Assembly: GCA_013399305.1 (NCBI GenBank)
Contig: VXAI01000013.1
Location: forward strand, 8,834,221 to 8,898,220
Length of the DNA stretch: 64,000 nt
Origin: Rostratula benghalensis
Lineage: Eukaryota; Chordata; Aves; Charadriiformes; Rostratulidae
Direction of reading: 5' to 3'
Part shown: piece by piece, positions 26,521 to 38,208 of the stretch
Numbering within the stretch: position 1 is the first letter of the stretch
How the letters are laid out: every line of letters starts with the position of its first letter
The notes under the pieces: generated by a model
What the model saw: the letters and a program-made list of their open reading frames with translations, nothing else
Databases searched by the model: none
Told to the model about the DNA's origin: nothing
Made by a program: the position numbers and the translations under genes

Positions 26521-29139
26521 CAACTATCTGCTAGCATTCTGTCATGCGCAAGCATTTACAGAAAATTATTTGTTGGGGGTGGAAAGTATTACATCTGATA
26601 CTTGGCTTCTTCTCATGGGTAGCGGGAGAACACTTGTCAGTTGATTACTGTCTTCTACCCTATGTGAAAAGAAGTGATATTTCTTTAAATGTATAATGCA
26701 AAGTGACGTTACCCAGCAGGCTACATAAAATCATGTGATGTAACCTGCCATAATATGATGCACATGACCGACTGTGTCACAAATTTAAAGAGATTTATTT
26801 TAGAAGAACTGGTGAAAAAAAATAAATAAATATTACCCCTACTCTTTTTCAGTCAACTGCCATTGATCTGTGTTTGCCTATAGCCAAATGAATACCTGGT
26901 AGTTCAGTAAAAGTCTCTCAGCAATATACCATCTTACATTTACTGTAGCTTTTATTATTACTTAAAAAGCATCTGTCAAGTACTTCATAGTTTTCTACCA
27001 TTGTTTTTCAATCTCTTAATTCCTAGCAAGCATGCAAATGCTCGACAAAGAATTAATGATCCAGTCCTTGTTTCTTGGAAGACGGTTGTTTAATTGTTTC
27101 TGGCGTTTTGAACTTGAAATAGTTTTTTTTCATTTTCTTCCTTGACTTCTCCACTCTGGCAAATATAAAGCCTACACTTGTTATCAAGCATGTCTTAAAA
27201 CTCATCAAAGCCAGCGGGGACAATGACTGAGTTCTCCCCTTTATTTTCAGACTGTATTTCCTGGACAGTCTGGACAAGGGGATGAAATTATGGGCACACC
27301 TTCCAAGAATGGGAGCATGTGTGGCTAACCATACCACACAAACATGATGGCTCTCTCACCAATGGTTCAGAAAAAGGGGTGAGCTATGCAAAAGAATAAC
27401 AACCAACAAATGAAGTTTTGAAAGCTCACTTGCCTGAAAATATTCATAACTTTTTCTATTTATCAATGCTTTTTACTTATGGGTAGTCCACATCATTGCC
27501 TATATGGAGAAGCTTAAATAGCCTTCTCTCATGAGCCAAAGCCCACACAACCTGACACTGAAAATCATCTAAAACACTAATCATATGGAACAGGTGACAG
27601 AGGGTTTGCATTGTAAAGATGTCACACTATGGATCTACAAAACAGGAAAAAGCCTGAAAAGTTAAAACACGGTTTGGAATCCCTAGTTGGAATGAATGTT
27701 TTAAAGTGCCCATGTTTACTCTCTTGTTAAGCTAATATGTTTGCTTCTGCTAGACGTAGCAGAAACCGAGATGCTAGTGTTAGTTTAGCCTAATATAGAA
27801 ACTTTAAAGAAAACCCACAATACCCAAACACCCTTGTAGAGGGAAAGCTGGTGATAAGGAACTAGATATTCACTAGAAGCTCTGTTTGGAACTGACCCTT
27901 GATTACCTTGGCACCTTCCTTTCCAAGACACCCACCTGTATCTGTACAAGGAAGGTAGGGAGGAAGGGCATTGTACTTTTCCTCTGCGTCTTTCTCATGC
28001 CAGCTAATAAATGCCTTACTTTAAAATCCTGTTCTTTCCATGGAGACAGCTGCTGTTCTGCTAGTTATTTCATTGATTTTTCTTCTGGTCATTCAGAATA
28101 TGACAAAAGAAATCAAGTTTCAAACATCATATTTCTCATACCACAGAAACATATGGAAATGTGAGTCACCTTGCAGCAAGTGGCAAGGCTTCTATGAACT
28201 TCAACAGCCCAAGAGTTCATCCACAGTCTCTTGTTACACTAAAAACCTGTAGACAATAATCTCTGGAACTATAACCTTCCCAATGCCAATGTATTTTGTC
28301 ATTCCTCCTGACACCTGATGCACCATTTCTTTCCAATTTACAAAGACAACTCCTTTCTCCACCTGGAATGTCTTTGTCTCACTTCTTTCTCCCCCTATGC
28401 TCTCCTGCCACTTCCCTTGCAAAGATCCATCAGCAAAGGGTTTCACATCTCCCTTTTCAGATTGAAAAAAATCTTAGTGGTATTTCATCATGCAACAAAT
28501 GAAGAAAAGCTTTTTTACAAAAGCACAAATAGATATTTAACAGCACATTCACAATGCAGATTATTTGTCTAATCAATGCCTGTACAGTGTTTCCTGCCAT
28601 ACAAAATCTCTCCTGTTATGCCAATTGGATGCTTTTGTCAGAACATAAAAGATAATTTAAAAAAAAAAAAAAAAGTTACAGTGGGTCAGGGTGTAATTTT
28701 GGGGAAGATCCCCACTGGAAACATCTTCTTTCTTCTCTGAAAGGAAACAGAGAAAGATTTTACGGATTATAGAGATTCACAAACCAATCCTGGTCTCAGT
28801 GGTTTCAGAAAACAGTGCTTTTCAAAAAGTCTGCAACCTTCTTAGCCACAGCTGGATGCAGTGCCAGCACAAATGTCTTTCTGGCAGTTCATAGTATCAT
28901 GGACAAATGCAGGTATCATTACAGAGAGAGAGAAAGATGTGGATACGCTCATAAACCTGCAAGCTTATACAAATAGCATTCATGTACTCACTGAGTTCAG
29001 AAACGGTTTATTTAAAGGAATGGAGGGCAATGACAGCAAGACTTTTAAATGATAACTAAGCAGCATCTTGGCCTCAATTACAACACTAAATTAAAGCAGA
29101 AATTATATAAAGAAAAAGGTCATCCAACTCAGCTTTAAT
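26521..29139. other. Intergenic stretch, no gene seen
   Basis: Contains an AAAT-type run near 26817 and a poly(A) tract near 28660. No recognisable frame, transposon or RNA gene. Confidence 0.6.
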
Positions 29140-29240
29140 TATAGAATGACAAAACCATGCAAGTTGGAAGGGAGCTCCAGAAACCATCTAGTCCAACCTT
29201 CTGCTCAAAGCAGGTCCATTATTGGATCAGGCTGCCCTAG
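29140..29240 (-). mobile_element. CR1 LINE 3' tail, short fragment
   Basis: The minus strand reads GAGCAGAAGGTTGGACTAGA, then CTCCCTTCCAAC, and closes with GTCATTCTATAA, the diagnostic CR1 terminus. Only about 100 bp remain, so it is strongly 5'-truncated. The plus strand starts at the ATAGAATGAC motif near 29141. Confidence 0.85.
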
Positions 29241-30399
29241 TGGTAAATTATTAACTTATTAGTGCACCACAGAAATTAGAGGTAGCTAGACAAGGAGGGA
29301 GGTCAGTAGGTTGGTATAGAGTGAATTGTACGAATAGGGAAGAAAAGGGAAATGAAACACAAAAGTGGCTTCTATGGCTACAAACAGAAATTGCAGGTGT
29401 CTACACACCTTGCATCTTACTCCCATGTTGTCCTACAACACAAGTGACTGTATCAGTTGTGCTAATGGACACCCACTGCAGATCTTCACTATAGCCACAA
29501 CACTGCTTCCAGGGGCTCATGACCCGATTCCTCACCCTGAGCACCGCGAGCCACTCATAAGTTCCTACCGTGTGTGTGTGACTCATGTTCTTGTTTCACA
29601 CCTCCTAAATGCTATCAAAACAAATTATAACTATTTTTCTGTAATTTGAAAGATAACTCGCCAGCTGTATCCAGAGTTTGAAAACAAGGTTTTTTTAGTT
29701 TATTAGATATTATCAAGCTGTTTGGCAGAAATAGCAAGAGTACTGCTTGCTTTTCAGTATCTCTTACTACTGTGGATTTCCTTTTTTCCGTCTGGAAATT
29801 CTGGTATACATTTACATGCTTTTGCAAGAGAGAGGAAAAAGAACACTACCATTGCTTCTATACTGTTTGCTGCTACATCTGCTTGCTGCCAACTTCCTAC
29901 AAAACTCTATTTCTTGCAAATGATGGTTGCATATGTAAATACAGGACCTGCAGTAATCAACTTCAGAACTACAGTTCAATAAAATCACTTACGAATAGCC
30001 CCATTACACAAGTGATGCCACCTGATGTGCAATTGACCCCATGGTCTATTGGAGGGTTGCACCTCTCCTGCTGCTCAGATAAAACTCCCTTTTTTCAGCA
30101 CACTACTGCAGTTCACTGTTCTATTTTCTAAGTGGTTTATATTGTTCTGCTGGAATTAACAGAGAGACTGCTTTGAGATCTTCAGGTGAAATGTATTATA
30201 GAAATGCAAATAAACTACTAGCTTATTATTTGATGCAGAGGCTGCTGTATAGCTCTACCTAGCCATTACATTTACTTTCCATGCCTATCAGTATGCACTC
30301 AGAGATTGATAGATGATGGTTTTATAATTCTTAAATACTTTTTTGATACCCTAAACCTATAGAGCCTTCAGACATTTTGTTCAGGAGATTTGGAATACT
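29241..30399. other. Intergenic stretch, no gene seen
   Basis: Only short overlapping open frames without domains or splice support. Confidence 0.6.
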
Positions 30400-31250
30400 T
30401 TGCTACTTGAAATAAAAAAAGCTTCAATTGGCAGGGTTTTAAATCCAAACATTTAAGGCATTGATTTTGCTTAGTTTTTCTAAAGTAACTCCTTTAGGAA
30501 ATTGAGTGCTACATTGCTAATTTTAACTTTATTCATTTTAAAGTGCTCCAGGATACTAGCACAAAGGGCACTGTAGAAATTGCATTGTGCCGTATTAGGT
30601 TTGAATAGGATGAGCTATAGAACTGTTTGAGACTTTGAATTTCCAGAATTTAGTTATTGCAATGCTTATAATACTAACGGTTTCTCATGAATGCATTTTA
30701 TGTTTGGGGTTTTTTTCTTAATAATCGTAATTTCTAAGAAATCGACTCTAGAAAGCTGTCACTAAAGCTTTATAATATTTTCTATTGCAATACAGCTGTA
30801 CAAAGAATTTATAGAACAGTTATTCATACCCATATAAATATCATTTAAAATGCAAATGTTCATTGCCTAAATTGGAGTGGAAACTCATTTTTCGTGCAAT
30901 GATTCTTTAAAATATTTCCAGTGTTTATTAACCTGCAATGGGATTTTTCTTTAGAGATATGATAGGCTCACCATGTATATATGTGAGTGTAGCATGAAAA
31001 ATCTTTCTGAATATTACATAATAATAGTGAGTAATTGTGGTTGTATATTCAGAGTAACCAATGCAAAATGAAGAAACTTGTATATATGTAAATTTTAGAA
31101 CATTTTTACTGTAACAGATTTGGAGGTTTGTGGTCTATTACAGCACAATTGAATATACAATAAAAATACAACAAAGTTTGTATTTATTTTCCTTTGATGT
31201 TTATAAAAATTTATTCAGTTCATTGATTTCAGTAAAAACTGGTTCATAAT
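30400..31250. promoter_or_regulatory. Regulatory-looking AT-rich stretch (possible conserved non-coding element)
   Basis: A repeat-free stretch of balanced AT-rich sequence with several TAAT and TTTATT cores and octamer-like pieces such as ATGCAAATG (about 30850). No open frame or transposon signature was seen. It is called only on texture and motif content. Confidence 0.25.
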
Positions 31251-33360
31251 ATTTTACCTTTTAAAACAACAGTATATTTTCATAGGTGTATTTTTCCCAT
31301 ATGTATTCCTTAAAAAAATAGATTGTAGAATGGGAAAATGTGAAACATATTGCAAAGATTCTGGGTTTTTTTCTCTATTTTCCAGAGATTCATCTCAATC
31401 TCATGTATAATCTAACATTCACTGCAAGTGATAAATATCTAACAAAAGCAAGCACAGAATTACTTTAAAAGCAATAATTAAAACTTGAAAAATACTATGA
31501 GTTGAGAGAGAAAAATAAGTATTCAAAAAGGTAAACATTGGCTTTGGAAGAATAAACAGAACATTCCTTAATTGCTTTTTCAAGACCAGTGGAAAATATT
31601 CTTCACATACACAGTGTTGGGTTGTGTTTTTTTTTTTGCTGACTCTCAACAAGGCATAATTTGTGATGGGGTAACTTAGTGTAGAAAAAACAAGGTGGAT
31701 GAACTTTAAGCAACATTTTAATAGATATACCACCAAACTTCAGCAAGTCATTGGGGAGACAGATCGATGGAATGTGTGTTATCACTAACATCAAAAAGAA
31801 TAGATCTATCACAGAAAGAAACCCCTCAAACTATTTAAAAATTTAAAGCATTATCTATAGCATTTTTATTCAAAGGCTTTTTTGAACAATTGTGTTCGCT
31901 AGCACACTTTGACAATAGAAAGTTCGCACAAACCCTGCCCTCATGGTCAAAGTACCACATGGGCTTTTTAAATTTCATGTGTAAGTAGATTTGATTTGTA
32001 TTTCAGTTCTGTTTAATGTATATATGCATTAGTGACTATAAATCTTCTTATCTTTAAAGGAAGAGGGATTAGTAGTGTGCGCACTCCAAAGCAAAAAACA
32101 TGGTGGCTAAGTCAGGCAACACTATACATTTTTACTTTAATGTTCTTTGTGTTGAAATACTTCTTCATCAAAATAAAACAGGCTCTACATAGTATTTATC
32201 TTATACTATCTGTCTGAGCCAGATCCAAAAGAAACCGAAACCTAAAATTGTCCTCTCATCAGTCTCTGTATGCCTCGGAGCACGTCTTTTGTATATTCCC
32301 AGTCCTTCATTCATATACCGCAGATCCACCTGTTTCCTTCCTCGCTGAGGCCAACAAAATTTGTGGTTTTACCATCACCCACTTGTTCAGTGCCAAGGTA
32401 CAGCAGGCACTTTATTGACAAACAGAAAGTTCAGAGTTTGTGCTAAAGAGACCTTTTGACTTACATAACACAGGGCCTCTAAAGACCTCCAACACAAACC
32501 GGGAGCATCACCCAAAATCTTGAGTGTGTATGTACCACTCACATCCTGCTGCTCTCCCAAGCTGGTGAGACAGAGAGACCAGACTTTCTGAGAGAAACAA
32601 AACTGCAAATTTTAATAGGGGTAATTCAATAGAGGTAATTAAGACCTGTGTTGTGTTCTACAGCTATAACTGTAAAATAGCCTAAATAATCTATATTAAC
32701 TCAATCCAATAAACTACATACCTTTCCAGTAGTGAAATCCACAGTGGGTTAGAAAAGAAGAAAACTGTATCTCACTTCTTATAAGCTGTAAAATGGCTAC
32801 TCTTTAGAAAATAGAAATTTACATACCAGTTGGAAAAGTTTCTCATCCCTGGAGAGAAAGGTTTTCATTAAAATAACGTGGTTTTCCAATGAAAAGTCAA
32901 AATTTTGTCTAGCAAGCAGAAAATAAAGTTATTTAAGCAACTCCTTGCTTTTTCGATTGAAGGAGGTTTGAGTAAGTATATTCAGTTTTATTTATATGAG
33001 TTGCTTTTCCTGAACAAAACATTTATACAAAAAAATCAATGTTTACAATAAAATCATTCTGTTGGCTGAATTTTGCATTTTCTAATGTATAAATTAGGCT
33101 TGAACTTTCATTCATCGTGGTTATTTAGGACTGGATTACAACACATACTGCATACCTTTTTTCTCTTGGGACTGGGTTACTAGGTAAAGTACTAATTCAT
33201 TGAAGTATATTTGTGGTCCAAATTAGTTAGAAAAATTCTGCCATGGAAAATTTAAAACACAAAGCAAAAGGTAAGAAATGGAAATACTTTTATTTGGAAA
33301 TCCTGCCATACTGTCTGCCAAGAGTTGTGCTCCAAGTCTCTTTTGCTGGGGCGAGGGGTT

Positions 33361-33376
33361 TGTGTGTGTGTGTGTG
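33361..33376. repeat. (TG)8 microsatellite
   Basis: Eight perfect TG units. Confidence 0.95.
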
Positions 33377-34857
33377 ATTGTATGATCAAGATATTACACA
33401 TACAATAATAGCATTTCTTAGCTAATTTGACTAAAGAAAATTCCCAGAGGATGTAATGTAGCAGGTCAGTCCAGCTACCCATTTATTAGTACAAAGACAG
33501 GTAAGTTGACCTACCACTTTTCTATTCTCCAAGATAAAAGCACCAGAGTGACAGCATTCCCGCTTTCTGGCATGTGGCTCTTAAATTGGTTTTTGGTACA
33601 GAAAACATATCACTTCCATAAACAAATAAACGGTTGTAGGTCACAAACCCAGCTGGCCATTGAAATATAACTTTTCAACCTCCTCTGGCCCAAGACTCTT
33701 TTCATAGTGAGAGCATCATTTACCTCTGAGCCACAATTCCTCTAAAACAGGTCAGATAAATTGCACCCAAAAGCACCTATTTCTCTCCATGAGCTCCTAA
33801 AACTGTTGGAGTAGTTCATTCAGATATAGATAGCCAGTACTAGGTAAAATCAATCCCAACTCTGGTCTTCAGTCACACATGGTTCAGAGCAGAATGGGAG
33901 AAAAGAAAGGAAAGAAAGCCTTCCCTTGGGTTAGGAAGTTACATTTTCTATCTCTTCTGAGCTCTCTTTGTCCACATCTTGATGCTATTTCAGAGAGTGA
34001 TTGTCAGATCTCTTTCAGGAGTTTCACACCATTTTCTCAAGAGTGATGAAACAGGAATGTTCAGTCCCATTTCTTCTCTGTAGTTTTATGTAGCTCCCAC
34101 AAAATTTCAGCAATCAAAGCTACATTCATGTTTTGTAAAAGAAAACAACACAATAGGCTTGTTCTGAATAGGGTTTTAGTTCAATTTCCATGTTCAGCTC
34201 GATGAAATACAGAATGAAATTATATATGTACCTTATGATATATTTCTGCAATTCTAATTAATTTAACCCAAATCATGTGTGAGTTTCAAGAAACATCAGC
34301 CTGTGGTCTGTATTCATATCTCAAGTACAACACTTTAAATTTACAATAACTCCTTTAAAGATAATGGATTCAGTCCAGTGTAAATAACAACAAAGTCATT
34401 GTGACCCTAAAATTCTCCTGGTGGAAGGACTTAATCTGTAATCATACTTTATGGCATATTACAGTGTAGACATACAAATTTGCTGCAGAAACACACTTAT
34501 GAACTGTGCATTCTTTTTTTTTTAAACTGCTATATTAGTGAAAGAATTTAGGGATGTTTTGCCATCATAATACGTAAAAAAAAGATGATCAAACTTCACA
34601 ACTGTAAGTCTGCAAGGATATTTTAAATCCCTTTGACACCACTAATTCTTACATCTATACAATTAAAATAACAGGAAATGGCTACCAAGGTCTGGAGTGA
34701 TCATTCAGTTCATCTGTTACCCCAAAGGAGGTGTCAGCATTTAGGATATTAACTAGATACACATATTTTCAGAAGTCCAGTCCAGGAGCCTAGATATATA
34801 ATGGCAAATGAAATATTAGTTTTCTAATTGTATGTTCAAGTTCCAGTTGATACATAA

Positions 34858-34934
34858 AGCCTGATCTAACATCCACTGAAATCAACATGGATTGCTTTAC
34901 CATTAACTGTTGTGGACTTCGGAGTAAGCCCCTA
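34858..34934. mobile_element. Degenerate palindromic (MITE-like) element
   Basis: GCCTGATCTAACATCCACTG at the left is mirrored imperfectly by GTTGTGGACTTCGGAGTAAG followed by CCCC at the right, around a centre near 34895. This is the layout of short palindromic elements common in turtles, crocodilians and birds, with arms built around a CCACTGAAATCAA-type core. It is non-coding and old. Confidence 0.45.
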
Positions 34935-36315
34935 CTCAGCCCCCCATGTGGAATAATTACATGCACAACTATAAACATACAATGTTTCATACAAATTTGA
35001 CAACATAAAGCTCATTTATTGAAAAGTTTGATCCATAAAGGAACACAATACATCATAAATATTAGAAGAAAGTTTCTCCAGCTAAATTAAAGCATCGTTC
35101 TTAAGATCAGAATATATTAATTAATATCATCACTAGTGAGTGTAAGGCCATTTCCCCCTCTTCTCACATACTTTTGTTGCAAATAACTTCATACACCTGA
35201 ATAACTAGCAGTTTCTTCATGCAGCTCTAATAACAGCTCTTAACAAGGCTACACGGACAACTCACATGAAAAATTTAGATATCTACAGAGAACCTTTAAA
35301 GAACACTAAAGCTTTGTTTTACTTGTTGTTTCTTGAACAACAGCCTTTTACCATTCTGAGTATTTGCCGTACAATGGAGATGTTAATAGTTATCCTCAGA
35401 CTGTACCTTATCTTTTACTGTAAACCTCTTAGGCACCGCATTCACATTTCATGTCCTTTCACAGTGCAGTTCACTTGGAGACAAAAGCAAGAGGAATTTG
35501 TTTCAGTTGAGCTATTCCCTTTTAACAGACACTTTCCAGCTCACTTGCAGAAGCTGCCAAAAGGGAAATCAAGGATTGAGATTAGCATTTTTCTTTCCAA
35601 GTTTTGAAAGGTCATGGGGATTTTTAAAATTTATTTGTCATTGATTAAAGTGTCATTAAAGCATTTGCTAATTGATAGGCTGTCAAATATGGGACAGTCT
35701 TACACCTCTAGTCCTCTAATTGTACAGTCTTCCAAGACGTCATCATCAGATCAGAAATTTGTCCTGCTGGAAACTGCTTCCAGATTTTAGACTTCTGCAA
35801 CCATTACTATTGAATTTATTTTTCTACACAAACAATAAAAGAATAATTATGTTAGTTATATATAGCTTCAGGCCAGGCATTCTAGATGCAGTCATGAACT
35901 TTCATGTATTTACACATCGCTCAAATCTAATGTTATTATAGATGTATATGACTAGGATTTTTTTGTCCAAATATTTTAAAATATACAACTGAAAATAGCA
36001 ATGGCAATTTTTTTCCTAAGGTTTTGTACTTTCATATGTACGCTGCTTAGATAATAAAGAATGAAGCCTCATCCAGTCAGAATTTAACCAACTTAAAAGC
36101 GTACATGGAATTTTTACTATTTATGTTATGTTGCACAGAAAATAATGACTAAATTATACATTTCGTAAAGACCTTATAGTAGATTACCACCTTGCAATAC
36201 AAAATATTGTTTTAAGCAGAGGTGGACCCATTAACTGATTTAAAGCCTCCTTATGAGGGAACCTATTTAATCAAGGACTTCTGAATAACCTTTTGGCTAC
36301 TGCTGTCCCCTGCAG

Positions 36316-36497
36316 AAATGCTGGAAAGCATATAACAATAATTCTGCGCATCTTTCTATTCTGGTAGCAGCGCTTGCACCAAATCTCATTCTAGAGGGAA
36401 TGCTGGTGTTGATGGAACCCAAAGATTCAACTAATTTTCTTGTCTCTAAAAGAAGAAGTGAGGTAAAGGTTCTCTCCAACAGAGGTTTTAGCACCAG
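36316..36497 (+). CDS. Candidate internal coding exon (unrecognised gene)
   Basis: Acceptor GGCTACTGCTGTCCCCTGCAG (ends 36315) and donor CACCAG|GTAAGC bound 182 nt with one frame open throughout (60 codons plus 2 nt); the other two frames stop within 17 and 6 codons. The peptide begins KCWKAYNNNSAHLSILVAAL and contains MEPKDSTNFLVSKRRSEV, followed by a basic segment. The NFL...KRR stretch faintly recalls the propeptide or cleavage region of small secreted Gla-type proteins such as UCMA, but this is speculative. The reverse strand is also open here, which weakens the coding case. I found no partner exon that continues the frame convincingly: the next acceptor, at about 37030, gives a stop after about 16 codons. 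Confidence 0.3.
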
Positions 36498-38189
36498 GTA
36501 AGCACAGACTAGGAAAAAACCAAAAATGTATCAACTCCCAATACGGTGCTACAGTTGTTTTCACATTATGTTCTCCATACCTCCATCAGAGTGACCTGCC
36601 TCCAGGCCTGCTTAGTAGCAAGGGCTGGTTCCCTGGCAAAAAACTGTACCAAGGTCATAACTCACAAAAGCACATCAATATTTCCTGTACTAAATCATAC
36701 TGCATAAATGTACAAAATTTTCAAAATTACTAAGCAAAAACAGAAGTCAAAGATTACTTAAAGGTGCGGGAGACGATCCTGTTGCGCCTCTGTCATGTTT
36801 TATCAGGAGAGAGCATAGTAGCCATTCATTCTACCCATTATGAGATTACCAAAATTTTCTTTCAAGAGTGAACTATTGTGACCTACTTTTGGATACATTT
36901 TACTGTGAATATGGCGATTTTTAAAAAAATTGTACACAATATAATGGTGACAGCATTCAAAAAAAATAATGTGTTCTTTTAAAAAGGTTGCAAGAAATTA
37001 ATACAGTATGTTTCCATTATTTATTTAAGGTTTGGGATCAGATCATACAAGATAAATTTCAGCAGTGGAAAATATTAGAATTTGGCATTTTTTTATATTG
37101 GTTCCAAACTGGGGTGTTGTTTTTAACTCTGGCAGAGGTCTGCACTGTCAACATCCTTACCAAGAAAAATACTACCGAAATTGGTTCAAATAGTCTAAGA
37201 CCTACACAAGGGACGTAGCTGCCTATGGGGGTCTTTACCTTAATACTGGCATTGGGCCTAAGCCTTGATTTAAGTTCCCAGGCAACAGATCCATTAAAGC
37301 TATATTACTAATGTTCACACTGCCCCTGAAAGCTTTATTAAATGATTATTTCACAGCATGGAGGGAAATCTATTGAAAATTAATATGCAGCATCAGCCAG
37401 TCATGGCTCATAGCTGAGATATGTTCTTTATGTCAAAAAAATAGAAATTCCCAAATAAGAAAATGTGAGTGGAATTCCTCTCATTAACTTAACTTGACCA
37501 ATCTGACTTCTAGGGCTATAGTCAATGGGGAGAAATGGCCATTTCCAGACTTGATTTTGTCTTTGTTCAGTCTCAGGTAGGATGCATTGCCCTCTGGAAG
37601 TATCCCTGTGCTTTTGCAGACCACAGAAGGAGCTCAGCTTCCTCACCAGAGTGGCGGAAGTTAAATGACATGAACCCAAATTTATGTGACAGGAGTAAGA
37701 GTTGATGTATCCATCCAATCTATGGGATTCTGACAGACTCAAAGAAGCATCTTCAAAATATACAGGATTTAGTGTATTAGGTTATCCTTTTTGCAGAAAA
37801 CAATTTGAAACAACTTATGCCAAGTAATGTCATGCCCACACATATTTCTTCAAAAGCAGTGTTCAGAAACAATTAATCAGCTAAACTTTTACAGTGTGGC
37901 CACAGTCAGAATATATATATTTTCTTCTATAAAACCCCAATTACATGTTTTATGAAGGTGGTTTTTAATGAACAGTTAAGACCTCTAAATAATTGAAAGA
38001 TACAATTTAATCTTAACAAAATTTGTCGCTTTAGATTATTACATTGATAAAAAAAAAAAAGTAGTAATTCGGATCATACAGTCCTAAAGTTATGAACAAT
38101 TAAGTAAATGGGCAAGTACTCTTGCTGACATCAATTTATTTGGAAGGTAAGGGATAGGAAGATCCCAGGCCGGCAGCTCCTACCCCTGT

Positions 38190-38208
38190 GAGCACCAGGT
38201 GGCAGTCC
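38190..38208 (+). promoter_or_regulatory. CTCF-like binding motif
   Basis: The core CACCAGGTGGCAG matches the vertebrate CTCF consensus (CCACNAGRNGGCRS) at nearly all positions. It lies in a short G+C- and CpG-richer island (about 38160-38215) inside AT-rich DNA. In the interval beyond the 3' end of MDFIC it could mark a loop anchor or insulator. Confidence 0.5.

Larger units (their letters stand above)
31251..36315. other. Intergenic stretch, no gene seen
   Basis: Contains the (TG)8 repeat and the palindromic element at 34858. A strong isolated donor-like CAG|GTAAGT at about 33500 has no convincing exon in front of it. Confidence 0.6.
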
